The notes under the pieces: model-generated
What the model was told of the DNA's origin: nothing
Seen by the model: the letters and a program-made list of their open reading frames with translations, nothing else
Databases searched by the model: none
From: Pseudomonas sp. 10-1B
Lineage (GTDB): Bacteria > Pseudomonadota > Gammaproteobacteria > Pseudomonadales > Pseudomonadaceae
NCBI RefSeq assembly: GCF_000935045.1
Contig: NZ_JYKS01000023.1
Span: 248,001 to 312,000 of the forward strand
DNA: 64,000 nucleotides
Direction: 5' to 3'
Program-made: the position numbers and the translations under genes
Shown here: piece by piece, positions 33,782 to 41,884 of the stretch
How positions within the stretch are numbered: the first letter of the stretch is position 1
Layout of the letters: each line of letters begins with the position of its first letter

Positions 33782-35083
33782 TTATCTCCGGTTCGGGTTG
33801 AAGGTGCTCGGCAGGGTGGCCCAGCAACTATCGTAGTCGGCCTGCAATTGCGGGCATTCAAGGGCTTGCAGGCTCGGGCGCAGCACTTGGCTGGTCTCGA
33901 ACATGAAGGCCATGGTGTTGTCGATCTTGTGCGGCGCCAAGTCGGCGGCAATGGCCTTTTCGCAAGTCTCCGCGTCGGGGCCATGGGCGCTCATCACCCC
34001 ATGCAGCGATGCACCGCCCGGCAGGAAGCCCTCGGCCTTGGCATCGTAGGCGCCGTTGATCAGGCCCATGAACTCGTTCATCAGGTTGCGGTGGAACCAA
34101 GGCGGACGGAAGGTGTTCTCGGCCACCATCCAGCGCGGCGGGAAGATCACGAAGTCCATGTTGGCCAGGCCATGCACGCTGGTCGGCGAGGTCAGCACGG
34201 TGAAGATCGACGGGTCCGGGTGGTCGAAGCTGACCGTGCCGATGGTGTTGAAACGGCGCAGGTCGTACTTGTAGGGCACATTGCTGCCGTGCCAGGCGAC
34301 CACGTCCAGCGGCGAATGCTGCAGCTCGCAGGCCCAGTGCTCGCCGAGGAACTTCTGCACCAGTTGCACCGGGCCCTGGGCCTCTTCGTAGTGCGCCACC
34401 GGGGTGAGGAAATCGCGCGGGTTGGCCAGGCCGTTGCTGCCGATCGGGCCCAGGTCCGGGATGCGCAGCGGCGCGCCGTGGTTTTCGGCGATGTAGCCGC
34501 GGGCCTGGCCGTCGAGCAGTTCGACGCGGAACTTCATGCCGCGCGGGATCACCGCGATTTCCAGCGGTTCGACCTCCATCACCCCCAGTTCGGTGGCGAT
34601 GCGCAGGCGGCCCTGTTCCGGCACCAGCAGCAGTTCACCGTCGGCGTTGAAGAACACCCGCTCCATGGAACGGTTGGCGCGGTAGATGTAGATGCTCACG
34701 CCGGCCGGTTTTTCCGCGGCGGCGTTGGCCACCATGGGCAGCCAGCCTTCGATGAAGTCGGTTGGTTCGGCGGGAATCGGCTGGGGGCTCCAGCGCAGGC
34801 GGTTGGGGGTGATGGCACCCAGTGGCCCGGTCAGTGGCTGGCGCGCCAGGCGCTCGAAACGTGGGTGCAATGCAGACGGACGAATGCGGTACAGCCAGGT
34901 GCGGCGCAGCTCGCTGCGGGCCATGGTGAACGCCGTGCCCGAGAGCAACTCGGCATACAGCCCATAGGGCGCCTTCTGCGGCGAGTTCTGCCCGACCGGC
35001 AAGGCGCCTGGCAGCGCTTCGCTGGCAAACTCGTTGCCGAAGCCGCTGAGGTAGTGAAGGTCGGGTGACGTGTCGCGATTCAT
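33782..35083 (-). CDS. hmgA: Homogentisate 1,2-dioxygenase
   Basis: This 433-residue non-haem iron dioxygenase cleaves the ring of homogentisate to maleylacetoacetate, the central step of tyrosine catabolism. The N-terminus '[20 protein letters not shown]' is the family signature. Further blocks are [38 protein letters not shown] and [20 protein letters not shown], the last two in the iron-binding cupin region. A clear GGAGG precedes ATG 35083. It heads hmgABC and is divergent from hmgR. Loss of this gene yields brown pyomelanin in related strains; here the frame is intact. Confidence 0.97.
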   Translation of the reverse strand: MNRDTSPDLHYLSGFGNEFASEALPGALPVGQNSPQKAPYGLYAELLSGTAFTMARSELRRTWLYRIRPSALHPRFERLARQPLTGPLGAITPNRLRWSPQPIPAEPTDFIEGWLPMVANAAAEKPAGVSIYIYRANRSMERVFFNADGELLLVPEQGRLRIATELGVMEVEPLEIAVIPRGMKFRVELLDGQARGYIAENHGAPLRIPDLGPIGSNGLANPRDFLTPVAHYEEAQGPVQLVQKFLGEHWACELQHSPLDVVAWHGSNVPYKYDLRRFNTIGTVSFDHPDPSIFTVLTSPTSVHGLANMDFVIFPPRWMVAENTFRPPWFHRNLMNEFMGLINGAYDAKAEGFLPGGASLHGVMSAHGPDAETCEKAIAADLAPHKIDNTMAFMFETSQVLRPSLQALECPQLQADYDSCWATLPSTFNPNRR

Positions 35084-35168
35084 CGATGCCTCCGGGCTCT
35101 GGCCGAGCCGTTGCTGGCAGCTGGCTGCTGACCCGGAGCGGGGTGGCAGCGCGTCTGCATTGTTTTTA

Positions 35169-35185
35169 TCGTAATCAGATTACGA
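35169..35185. promoter_or_regulatory. 17-bp palindromic operator of HmgR
   Basis: TCGTAATCAGATTACGA is a perfect 17-bp palindrome around a central A, lying between hmgA and hmgR. A 17-bp palindrome is what was reported for the HmgR operator of P. putida. A half-site-like ACGTAATTTGCTACG follows immediately (about 35189-35204). Confidence 0.85.
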
Positions 35186-35257
35186 ATAACGTAATTTGCT
35201 ACGAGCAATGCGTCAAGCTATAAAGGCGCGACTCGAAGAATCTGGAAGATGATGTCC

Positions 35258-36040
35258 ATGGCCAAAGCCAGCTCCCCTGCCGACAACGGCAAGCAGAAAG
35301 TCCGTTCGGCAGAGGTCGGCACCGACATCCTCAAGGCCCTCGCCGAACTCTCCCCTTCCACCTCCCTGTCCCGCCTGGCGGAGCATGTGCAGATGCCGGC
35401 GAGCAAGGTGCACCGCTACCTGCAAGCGTTGATCGCCAGCGGTTTTGCCGAACAGGATGCGGCCACCAACCATTACGGCCTGGGGCGCGAGGCATTGCGT
35501 GTGGGGTTGGCAGCGCTGGGCAGCATCGATGTGCTGAAGATTGCCGCGTTGCCGTTGTCGCAATTGCGCGACGCGTTGAACGAGAGCTGCTTCATTGCGG
35601 TATGGGGCAACCAGGGTGCGACGGTGGTCAGCATCGAACCGGCGGTGCGCGCGGTCACCGTGGTCACCCAGATGGGCTCGGTGTTACCGCTGCTCACCTC
35701 GTCCACCGGCTTGGTATTCGCCGCCTACCTGCCCGAGCGCGAGACCGTGGAGTTGCGTGACCAGGAGCTGGCCGCCCTGCAGCACAGCGCCGACGACTAC
35801 CAGCCGGTACTGGCAGCCATTCGCGAACGTGGCCTGCACCATGTGCATGGCCTGCTGATGCCGGGCGTGGATGCGCTGTCGGCCCCAGTGTTCAATGCCA
35901 TGGGGCAGATCGCTGCGGTGATGACCGTGGTCGGGCCTACGTCGATCTTCCATGCCGATGAACATGGCCCGGCGGCGCAACGGCTGCTGGCGGCGGCGCG
36001 GGAAACCAGCTGGCGCATGGGCTATTCGCCAGCCGACTGA
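35258..36040 (+). CDS. hmgR: IclR-family repressor of the homogentisate pathway
   Basis: The protein has 260 residues. The N-terminal winged helix (about 20-75) contains 'LAELSPSTSLSRLAEHVQMP' with recognition segment ASKVHRYLQALIASGFAEQD. The IclR effector domain (about 85-255) should bind homogentisate. In P. putida, HmgR represses hmgABC and is released by homogentisate. Three candidate ATGs lie at 35249, 35252 and 35258. GGAAG at 35244-35248 is best spaced for 35258, which I chose, although 35249 adds only three residues. Position and operator make the assignment firm. Confidence 0.93.
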   Translation: MAKASSPADNGKQKVRSAEVGTDILKALAELSPSTSLSRLAEHVQMPASKVHRYLQALIASGFAEQDAATNHYGLGREALRVGLAALGSIDVLKIAALPLSQLRDALNESCFIAVWGNQGATVVSIEPAVRAVTVVTQMGSVLPLLTSSTGLVFAAYLPERETVELRDQELAALQHSADDYQPVLAAIRERGLHHVHGLLMPGVDALSAPVFNAMGQIAAVMTVVGPTSIFHADEHGPAAQRLLAAARETSWRMGYSPAD

Positions 36041-36220
36041 GTACCTACGGCACTATTGCCCGATACGTAAAGGTGAATGTCACAAGCGGCTATTTTTCTC
36101 GCCGGATCAAGGCCTTATTCTTGACCCACTGGCCGGCATGAAGGGCTCTCCCCCCCGCCTTTCAGGCCCGCGAGGTTCACCGACGTAGATTTTGAAGCTC
36201 CTTGATCTAACGTCTCGATT
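36041..36220 (+). ncRNA. Candidate small RNA or long 3' UTR after hmgR
   Basis: About 180 bp after hmgR contain no reading frame. The stretch includes the unusual block 'GGGCTCTCCCCCCCGCCTTT' (about 36145-36164), CCGACGTAGATTTTGAAGCT and then a very strong intrinsic terminator at 36221. The distance from the hmgR stop to the terminator, together with the structured GC-rich block, suggests a short independent or processed transcript. I could not name a known Pseudomonas sRNA nor see a certain promoter. Confidence 0.3.
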
Positions 36221-36250
36221 GGCCGCTGCGGTTTGCAGCGGCCTTTTTTA
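36221..36250 (+). terminator. Strong rho-independent terminator
   Basis: GGCCGCTGC-GGTTT-GCAGCGGCC followed by TTTTTT is a 9-bp perfect stem with a canonical U-tract. It ends transcripts from hmgR or from the candidate RNA before it. Confidence 0.93.
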
Positions 36251-36292
36251 TTTGCCCTGAAAAAACACCTCACCAACTGCCTGACGCGATCT

Positions 36293-36418
36293 CTGTGGGA
36301 GCGGCCTTGTGTCGCGAAAGGGCTGCAAAGCAGCCCCAACAATATATGCGGCTCGGCTGAATGCCTGGGGCCGCTCTGCGGCCCTTTCGCGACACAAGGC
36401 CGCTCCCACAGGGGACCG
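36293..36418. repeat. REP palindrome pair, GTGTCGCGA subtype
   Basis: Inverted 'GGAGCGGCCTTGTGTCGCGA' units are joined through complementary GGGCTGCAAAGCAGCCC and GGGCCGCTCTGCGGCCC arms. This subtype differs from most other REPs here, and a second pair is at 45610. Confidence 0.87.
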
Positions 36419-36420
36419 CA

Positions 36421-37338
36421 TTAGCCTTGCAGCGGGTATTTCTGCAGGTTCGCCATCATCTGCTGCAGCGCCTGCAAGCTGTCCTGGGGATGCACCGCCC
36501 CTTCAAAGTCACCAATCCGCGCCCAGTTCTCCGCCACCTGCTCGGGGGTAAAGCCTTCACGCGGATCGAAGCCCACCCCCAGGCTGCGCTCCCAACGCAC
36601 CTTGCCCACCCAGCCGCCGCCCACTTCGAACAGTTCACCCGTGCCCTGGCACTGCTCGCTGCCCAGGTACACCACCAGCGGGCTGACCAGTTCGGGCTTG
36701 AGCCGCTCGAACACCTCGGGCGGGATCAGCCCTTCGGTCATGCGGGTGCCGCCGGTAGGGGCGATGGCGTTGACCAGGATGCCGTGCTTGCGCCCTTCGA
36801 TCGCCAGGGTACGGGTCAGCCCGTACAGGCCCAACTTGGCCATGCCGTAGTTGGCCTGGCCGAAGTTGCCGTAGATACCGGACGTGGAAGCGGTGAGGAT
36901 CACCCGCCCCCAGTTCTGCTCGCGCAGGTGCGGCCAGGCGGCCCGGGTGACCTTGTAGGCCCCCTCGATGTGAACCTGGTAGACCTGCTCCCAGTCGCTG
37001 TCTTCCATCTTGTGGAAGGTCTTGTCACGCAGGATGCCGGCATTGTTCACCAGCACATCGACCCGCCCGAAGGTGTCCAGGGCCTGCTCGACGATACGTG
37101 CGCCGTGGCTGACCGAGTCATGGCTGGCGATGGCGCAGCCACCGGCGGCGCGAATTTCCTCCACCACCCGGTCGGCGGCGGAGGCGCTGGCGCCTTCCCC
37201 ATGGGTGGTGCCGCCCAGGTCGTTGACCACAACCTTCGCGCCGCGCGCGGCGAACAGTAGCGCATGGGCGCGGCCCAGGCCGCCACCGGCTCCGGTGACG
37301 ATCACCACGCGATCTTGCAGACGGACGGGCTCGCTCAT
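36421..37338 (-). CDS. SDR-family oxidoreductase, HSD17B4/MFE-2-like
   Basis: This 305-residue NAD(P)-dependent short-chain dehydrogenase has the nucleotide motif 'VVIVTGAGGGLGRAHALLFA', the NNAG element in DVLVNNAGILRDKT, catalytic Ser in ILTASTSG and Tyr-x-x-x-Lys in ANYGMAKLG. The 'DRVV..NDLGG' opening and the C-terminal extension (EQVAENWARIGDFEG) match the 3-hydroxyacyl-CoA dehydrogenase part of peroxisomal multifunctional enzyme type 2. A role in beta-oxidation of an acyl-CoA is plausible. It stands alone, bounded by repeats on both sides. Confidence 0.88.
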   Translation of the reverse strand: MSEPVRLQDRVVIVTGAGGGLGRAHALLFAARGAKVVVNDLGGTTHGEGASASAADRVVEEIRAAGGCAIASHDSVSHGARIVEQALDTFGRVDVLVNNAGILRDKTFHKMEDSDWEQVYQVHIEGAYKVTRAAWPHLREQNWGRVILTASTSGIYGNFGQANYGMAKLGLYGLTRTLAIEGRKHGILVNAIAPTGGTRMTEGLIPPEVFERLKPELVSPLVVYLGSEQCQGTGELFEVGGGWVGKVRWERSLGVGFDPREGFTPEQVAENWARIGDFEGAVHPQDSLQALQQMMANLQKYPLQG

Positions 37339-37448
37339 GCTCTTGGCTCCAGGCAGGTTCAGGTCAGCCGAGTGTCCGCCGCCAGCGGCGGGCGGACAAT
37401 CAAGCTCACGCAGGCTGAATGCCTGGCAATAACGCAGGGCGATGGTTA

Positions 37449-37556
37449 TGGGGCCGCTGTGCGGCCCATCGCCGGCAAGCCGGCTCCCACAGGTACAGCG
37501 CAGGCCTTGAGATCGGCGCGGTTGGTGTGGGAGCCGGCTTGCCGGCGATGAGGCCG
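37449..37556. repeat. REP palindrome pair
   Basis: Inverted 'CATCGCCGGCAAGCCGGCTC' units lie between the alpha/beta hydrolase 3' end and the SDR promoter region. Confidence 0.86.
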
Positions 37557-37558
37557 TG

Positions 37559-38464
37559 TCACGACCATGCCACCTTCTGCTCGAAGTAGCTCAGCGGTTG
37601 CTCACGAAAGGCCAGGTAGTGGCGCAACACCTGCACCGGTGCTTCGGTATGCGGGTAGTGGCCGATGCCCTGCAACTGCACGGTATCCGGTTCCGGCACC
37701 AGTTGCCGGTAACGCTCGACCATGTTCGCGCCGGAAAGCGGGTCGACCACACCGTTGATGAAGCGCAGGGGCACGCCTTCGCGCTGCATCGCCCCGACCC
37801 AACGTTCACGGTGCAACCTGCGCTCGGGCATGTAGCCCACCAGTTTGTGCAGGATGCGCGTGCCACGGTTGGCGGCGATCAGGCTCCAGAAGTCATCCAG
37901 CGCACTTTCACTGGGGTGGGTGCAGGGGCCGTAGATCTGGCTCACGTTGCGCACCAGGTCGTCACGCCCGAACGAGCGCCCCACCAGCCAGCCCAGGCGG
38001 CTGAGCAGCAGCTTCTGGATCAGCAGCATGCGGCAGCTTTCGGGGAACAGCCCGCTGTTGAGGAACACGCAACTGGCGATGTCGGCGCGCTGTTCATGGT
38101 GCCGCGCCAGCAGTTCCTGGGCCACGCTGCCACCATAGTCATGGGCCAGCAGGTGCACCGGCTGGTCGACCTGCAGGTGGGCGAGCAAGGCCTGCTGCAG
38201 GTCGGCCTGCTCCATCAGGCTGTAGGCATGATCGACCGGTTTGGCCGAATCGCCAAAGCCAAGCATGTCGCAGGCGATCACCCGGAAGCGCTGGGCCAAA
38301 GGCCCCCACAGGTAGTGCCAGTCCCAACTGGCGGTGGGGAAACCGTGCAGCAGAAGCAGGGGCTCTCCTTGCCCCGCGGTCCAGTAGCGGATGCTCTGGC
38401 CCCGGAAAGTGAAACTCTGTCCCCGGGTACGCCAGACGCACAATGGAATTTCGGCCATAGGCAT
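37559..38464 (-). CDS. Alpha/beta hydrolase with Asp nucleophile (epoxide hydrolase/dehalogenase type)
   Basis: This 301-residue protein has an alpha/beta-hydrolase fold. Seen are the oxyanion loop 'PLLLLHGFPTASWDWHYLWG', the nucleophile elbow LLAHDYGGSVAQ with Asp in place of Ser, and a C-terminal His in GIGHYPHTEAP. The Asp nucleophile and the H-G-F-P motif place it with epoxide hydrolases and haloalkane dehalogenases, not esterases. The substrate is unknown. The ATG at 38464 gives a typical N-terminus; a frame reaching 38527 exists but is not family-like. Confidence 0.86.
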   Translation of the reverse strand: MPMAEIPLCVWRTRGQSFTFRGQSIRYWTAGQGEPLLLLHGFPTASWDWHYLWGPLAQRFRVIACDMLGFGDSAKPVDHAYSLMEQADLQQALLAHLQVDQPVHLLAHDYGGSVAQELLARHHEQRADIASCVFLNSGLFPESCRMLLIQKLLLSRLGWLVGRSFGRDDLVRNVSQIYGPCTHPSESALDDFWSLIAANRGTRILHKLVGYMPERRLHRERWVGAMQREGVPLRFINGVVDPLSGANMVERYRQLVPEPDTVQLQGIGHYPHTEAPVQVLRHYLAFREQPLSYFEQKVAWS

Positions 38465-38640
38465 CAGAAGGGTCCCGGTAAAGTGGTGTTGGCGGAATAG
38501 AGCAAGGCTGCGGTCATTGCATGTCACCTCGGCACTTACATGTGCTCTCTATGTCGAGGCTGAGTCTAGCCAGCAGCCCGTAGGCTGAAACTTGCGTTGC
38601 CAGCCAGCTTGATGACTGAGCGAGTCAGTGGCACGAACGG

Positions 38641-39327
38641 TCAGAGCAACATGGCCAGCAGCGGCGCCGCGAACAGGTTCAGCAGCCCGGTCAGGACCAT
38701 GACCAGGCCGGCCACCGAGCCTTCTTCACGGCCCACCTCCTGCGCCCGGCTGACCCCGGCGCCATGGGCACCGACCCCGAACAGCGCACCCCGCGCCAGC
38801 GCTGTACGCAGCGGCAACCAGCGCAACAGCACACCACCGAACAGGGCACCGAGCACGCCGGTGAACATCACGAACACCGCCGTCAGTTCCGGTACGCCAC
38901 CCAGGTCATGGGCCAACGGCATGGCAAAGGGCGTGGTGATCGAACGCGGCACCAGCGACAGGCTGGTCGCACTGTCCAGCGCCAGCAAATGCGCCAACCC
39001 CCAGGAGCTGGCGATCGAGGCACTGCTGCCGGCCAGCATGCCCACCAGCAGTGCCGGCCAATGGCGTGCCAGCATGGCCCGCTGCTGCCAGATCGGCACC
39101 GCGAATGCGACGGTCACCGGACCGAGCACATTCATCAACCAGTGGGTATTACGGGCGTATTCGGCATAGGCGGTGTGCAACGGCACCGCCACTGCCAACA
39201 GCAGCACCGGCACCAGGATCAGCGGCGACAGCAGGTAGCGCCCGCTGCGCCGGTACAACCAGCGGCTAGCCAGATAAGCCAGCAAGGTCAGGGCCAGCCA
39301 GAACAACGGCATGGGTTCAAGGCTCAT
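38641..39327 (-). CDS. lrgB: LrgB/CidB-family membrane protein
   Basis: This 228-residue membrane protein has about six helices and the LrgB pattern, including 'NVLGPVTVAFAVPIWQQRAM', a RSITTPFAMPLAHDLGGVPE block and GVGAHGAGVSRAQEVGREEG. With LrgA it forms the holin/antiholin-like LrgAB/CidAB pair, which modulates murein hydrolase activity and, in some species, exports overflow metabolites such as pyruvate. The start lies 11 bases inside the lrgA gene, so the two are translationally coupled. Confidence 0.9.
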   Translation of the reverse strand: MSLEPMPLFWLALTLLAYLASRWLYRRSGRYLLSPLILVPVLLLAVAVPLHTAYAEYARNTHWLMNVLGPVTVAFAVPIWQQRAMLARHWPALLVGMLAGSSASIASSWGLAHLLALDSATSLSLVPRSITTPFAMPLAHDLGGVPELTAVFVMFTGVLGALFGGVLLRWLPLRTALARGALFGVGAHGAGVSRAQEVGREEGSVAGLVMVLTGLLNLFAAPLLAMLL

Positions 39328-39703
39328 GGCGCAACCTCCAGCGGCACACCAGCTCTACGGTCAGGGCGGTGACCACCATCACCATCAGGGTGCTCACGGC
39401 GATCACCAGCAAGATGCGCCAGCCCTCTTCGCGGACCAACGTGCCGTAGTCGAGCAGGCTCATCAGCGCCGGGATGAAGAACAGCAGCATCTCGGCCATC
39501 AGCCAGCCGGCGCCCAATTGCAGCATGGCCGGCTTGAGCACCCCCGAAGCGAACAGCAGCAACAGCAGCGCCAGGCCCATCACCCCGCCGGGGATCGGCC
39601 AGCCCAGCCAGGTGGCAAGCTGGCCGCCGAGCAGGAACAGGGCACAGAGGATCGCCAGTTCGACGAGCAGGCGCAGGGCTTTTTTCAGTAATGCGGGTTT
39701 CAT
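39317..39703 (-). CDS. lrgA: LrgA/CidA-family holin-like protein
   Basis: This 128-residue protein has four predicted helices and the CidA/LrgA motif 'ATWLGWPIPGGVMGLALLLL' followed by GAGWLMAEMLLFFIPALMSL. It is the small partner of LrgB. The ATG at 39703 has a GGAACTCCCGCC leader. A divergent LysR gene 98 bp away is the natural regulator, matching the CidR-cidAB arrangement. Confidence 0.9.
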   Translation of the reverse strand: MKPALLKKALRLLVELAILCALFLLGGQLATWLGWPIPGGVMGLALLLLLFASGVLKPAMLQLGAGWLMAEMLLFFIPALMSLLDYGTLVREEGWRILLVIAVSTLMVMVVTALTVELVCRWRLRHEP

Positions 39704-39801
39704 GGCGGGAGTTCCTCGACAGGCCCTCATTTTAAGATTTGGCTGCCTAGGCCAGAAGCGAATTGTTAGACTGATCAGCATTCCAGAATGGAATTCAGAG
39801 C

Positions 39802-40698
39802 ATGGAATTCAAACAGCTGCGCAGCTTCATCGAAGTGGTCCACCGCGGTGGCTTTACCCAGGCGGCGCAAACCCTGCACATCAGCCAGTCGGCCGTGAGC
39901 AAGCAAGTGGCCCAGCTGGAGCAAGATGTGGGCCAGCCGCTGCTGGAGCGCCAGGCCTCGCAACTGCACCTGACCGCTGCCGGGCGCATCGTGCTGGAGC
40001 GTGGCGAAGCCTTGCTGCGCCAACGCCAGGCGCTGCTCAACGAACTGGATGACCTCAGCCAGATGGAGCGCGGCGAACTGCGCCTGGGCTTGCCGATGCT
40101 GGGTAGCGACGCGTTGTTCGCCGGGTTGTTCGCTGAGTATCGGCGGCGCCATCCGAATATCGCTATCCAGTTGCTCGAAGGCGGCAGCCGCAGCGTCGAG
40201 CAAGCAGTCCGCAGTGGCGAACTGGAACTGGGCGGCAGCCTGACACCCAGTGACGAGGCGTTCGCCTACCAGCCCTTCTGCAACGAACCACTGGATGCCC
40301 TGCTGCCAGCTGGCCACGGCCTGGCGGGAGAGGACGGGGTAGACCTGCGGCAGCTGGCCGATACTCCTTTCCTGCTTTACCAGCGCAGCTTCGTGCTCAA
40401 CGACCGGCTGCTGAAGGCGTGCCAGCAGCAGGGCTTTACCCCGAAAGAAGGCGGGCGCAGTGGCCAGGCGGACTTTTTGGTAGCGCTGGTGGCGGCAGGC
40501 CAGGGCGTGGTATTGCTGCCCCGTGTGGTGGCGAAGGCACTGGAGCGCCCCGGGGTGGTGCGTTTGCCGCTGCGCTCGCCGGAAGATCTGCGCTGGGATA
40601 TCGCCTTTATCTGGCGGCGCGGGGCGTACCTGTCACGAGCGGCGCAGGCGTGGTTGGCGTTGCTGCGCGAATGGCCGGTGCCTGAGCATCAGGAATGA
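39802..40698 (+). CDS. LysR-family regulator, CidR-like by context
   Basis: The protein has 298 residues. The N-terminal winged helix-turn-helix (about 1-62) shows 'RGGFTQAAQTLHISQSAVSK' and QVAQLEQDVGQPLLERQASQ. The remainder is a LysR substrate-binding domain (about 90-295). It diverges from lrgAB and probably controls it in response to a weak acid or overflow metabolite, as CidR does in Gram-positive bacteria. This function is inferred from gene order. The start overlaps the pattern GGAATTCAGAGC ATG. Confidence 0.88.
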   Translation: MEFKQLRSFIEVVHRGGFTQAAQTLHISQSAVSKQVAQLEQDVGQPLLERQASQLHLTAAGRIVLERGEALLRQRQALLNELDDLSQMERGELRLGLPMLGSDALFAGLFAEYRRRHPNIAIQLLEGGSRSVEQAVRSGELELGGSLTPSDEAFAYQPFCNEPLDALLPAGHGLAGEDGVDLRQLADTPFLLYQRSFVLNDRLLKACQQQGFTPKEGGRSGQADFLVALVAAGQGVVLLPRVVAKALERPGVVRLPLRSPEDLRWDIAFIWRRGAYLSRAAQAWLALLREWPVPEHQE

Positions 40699-40704
40699 AT
40701 GGTC

Positions 40705-40812
40705 CTTGCGGGCCTCTTCGCGGGCACGCCCGCTCCCACAGGTTTGGCGCTGAGCTTTGGAAATGCGCGGTCCCTGTGGGAGCGGGCGTGCCCGCGAAGA
40801 GGCCGGTACAGG
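40705..40812. repeat. REP palindrome pair
   Basis: Inverted 'CTCTTCGCGGGCACGCCCGC' units lie between the convergent LysR and flavodoxin genes. The same GCACGCCCGC variant recurs at 54168. Confidence 0.87.
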
Positions 40813-40824
40813 CAAAAAGCCCCG

Positions 40825-41280
40825 TCAGCCTTTCAATGCAGCGGCCAGTTCGGCCAACCAAGGCTCGGCATCCGCCTCCGGAGTCACTGTCTCGCTGGCA
40901 TCCAGGCGCAACATCGGCTGCACTTCCCGTACCCCCAGCTCGGCGAACAGTTCGCGCATCTGCTCGCCACCACCGCAGTAGGTGTCGCCATAACTGGAAT
41001 CGCCCAGCGCTATCACCGCTCCCGGCAGGCCACGCCAGGCCGCTGGCAAGGTGTCGCGAATGCTGCTGTACAACGGCATGAGATTGTCCGGCAGTTCGCC
41101 CATGCCGGTGGTCGAGGTAACGGCCAGCAAGGCTTCGGGGGCAAAACCTTCAAGGTCCTGCAAGGTGGCACGCGCAGCATGCCAGGCCTCCAGGCCCGCA
41201 GCCTTGAGCAATGCTTCAGCATGACGGGCGACTTCTTCGGCGGTGCCATAGACCGATCCGGAAATAATGGCGACTTTCAT
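40825..41280 (-). CDS. Flavodoxin (MioC-like)
   Basis: This 151-residue FMN-binding electron carrier opens with 'KVAIISGSVYGTAEEVARHA', the phosphate-binding loop of flavodoxins. The FMN-isoalloxazine loops are TSTTGMGELPDNL and ALGDSSYGDTYCGGGEQM. Short-chain flavodoxins of this type (MioC/YqcA) support biotin synthesis or other reductases. Divergent from the LOV photoreceptor gene across a 116-bp gap, and not in an operon with its electron donor. Confidence 0.88.
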   Translation of the reverse strand: MKVAIISGSVYGTAEEVARHAEALLKAAGLEAWHAARATLQDLEGFAPEALLAVTSTTGMGELPDNLMPLYSSIRDTLPAAWRGLPGAVIALGDSSYGDTYCGGGEQMRELFAELGVREVQPMLRLDASETVTPEADAEPWLAELAAALKG

Positions 41281-41396
41281 CGGGTAGAGGATTCCGAAAC
41301 TGAGTGAAAACGTAGGATACTAGCATCCAGTGCTAGCAAAAGGCCGCCTCTACCAAAGTCGCCATCTTCAGCCCTTCTTCGCCCAATGGCCGGAAC

Positions 41397-41825
41397 ATGA
41401 TCAACGCGCAATTGCTGCAATCCATGGTCGATGCGTCCAATGACGGGATCGTGGTCGCCGAGCAGGAAGGCGACGACACCATTCTCATCTACGTGAACGC
41501 CGCCTTCGAACGCCTGACCGGCTACAGCCGTGACGAAATCCTGTACCAAGACTGCCGCTTCCTGCAGGCCGATGACCGTGACCAGCTTGGCCGCGCGCGC
41601 ATCCGCAAGGCCCTGGCCGAAGGCCGCCCGTGCCGCGAAGTGCTACGCAATTACCGCAAGGATGGCAGCGCCTTCTGGAACGAGCTGTCGATCACTCCGG
41701 TGCGCAGCGACGCCGAACAGCGTACCTATTTCATCGGCATCCAGAAGGACGTCAGCCGCGAGGTCGAACTGGAACGGCAACTGGCCGACCTGCGCGCTCG
41801 TTCGAAAACCGACGAACGCGTCTGA
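41397..41825 (+). CDS. ppSB1-LOV: Short LOV blue-light photoreceptor (PpSB1-LOV type)
   Basis: This 142-residue protein is a single LOV domain with short flanking helices and no effector. The flavin motif reads 'YQDCRFLQADDRDQLGRARI'. Its Cys53 forms the light-induced FMN adduct, and Asp52 takes the place of the usual Asn. FMN-contact residues appear in NYRKDGSAFWNELSI and a final YFIGIQKDVSREVELERQL, with the Jalpha helix after it. I recognise it as near-identical to PpSB1-LOV of P. putida KT2440, known for an extremely slow dark recovery. Such short LOV proteins signal by protein contact. A MerR regulator of the light-responsive class lies two genes away. Confidence 0.95.
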   Translation: MINAQLLQSMVDASNDGIVVAEQEGDDTILIYVNAAFERLTGYSRDEILYQDCRFLQADDRDQLGRARIRKALAEGRPCREVLRNYRKDGSAFWNELSITPVRSDAEQRTYFIGIQKDVSREVELERQLADLRARSKTDERV

Positions 41826-41884
41826 ACCAAGCGCATTACGCACGGTCTATCCCGTTGAAGAAATCGCCACCACCGAGTTCGATC

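Noticed and set aside
33098..35068. 656-codon open frame antisense to hmgA and fahA
   Set aside because: It spans two certain genes on the other strand and has no family resemblance.
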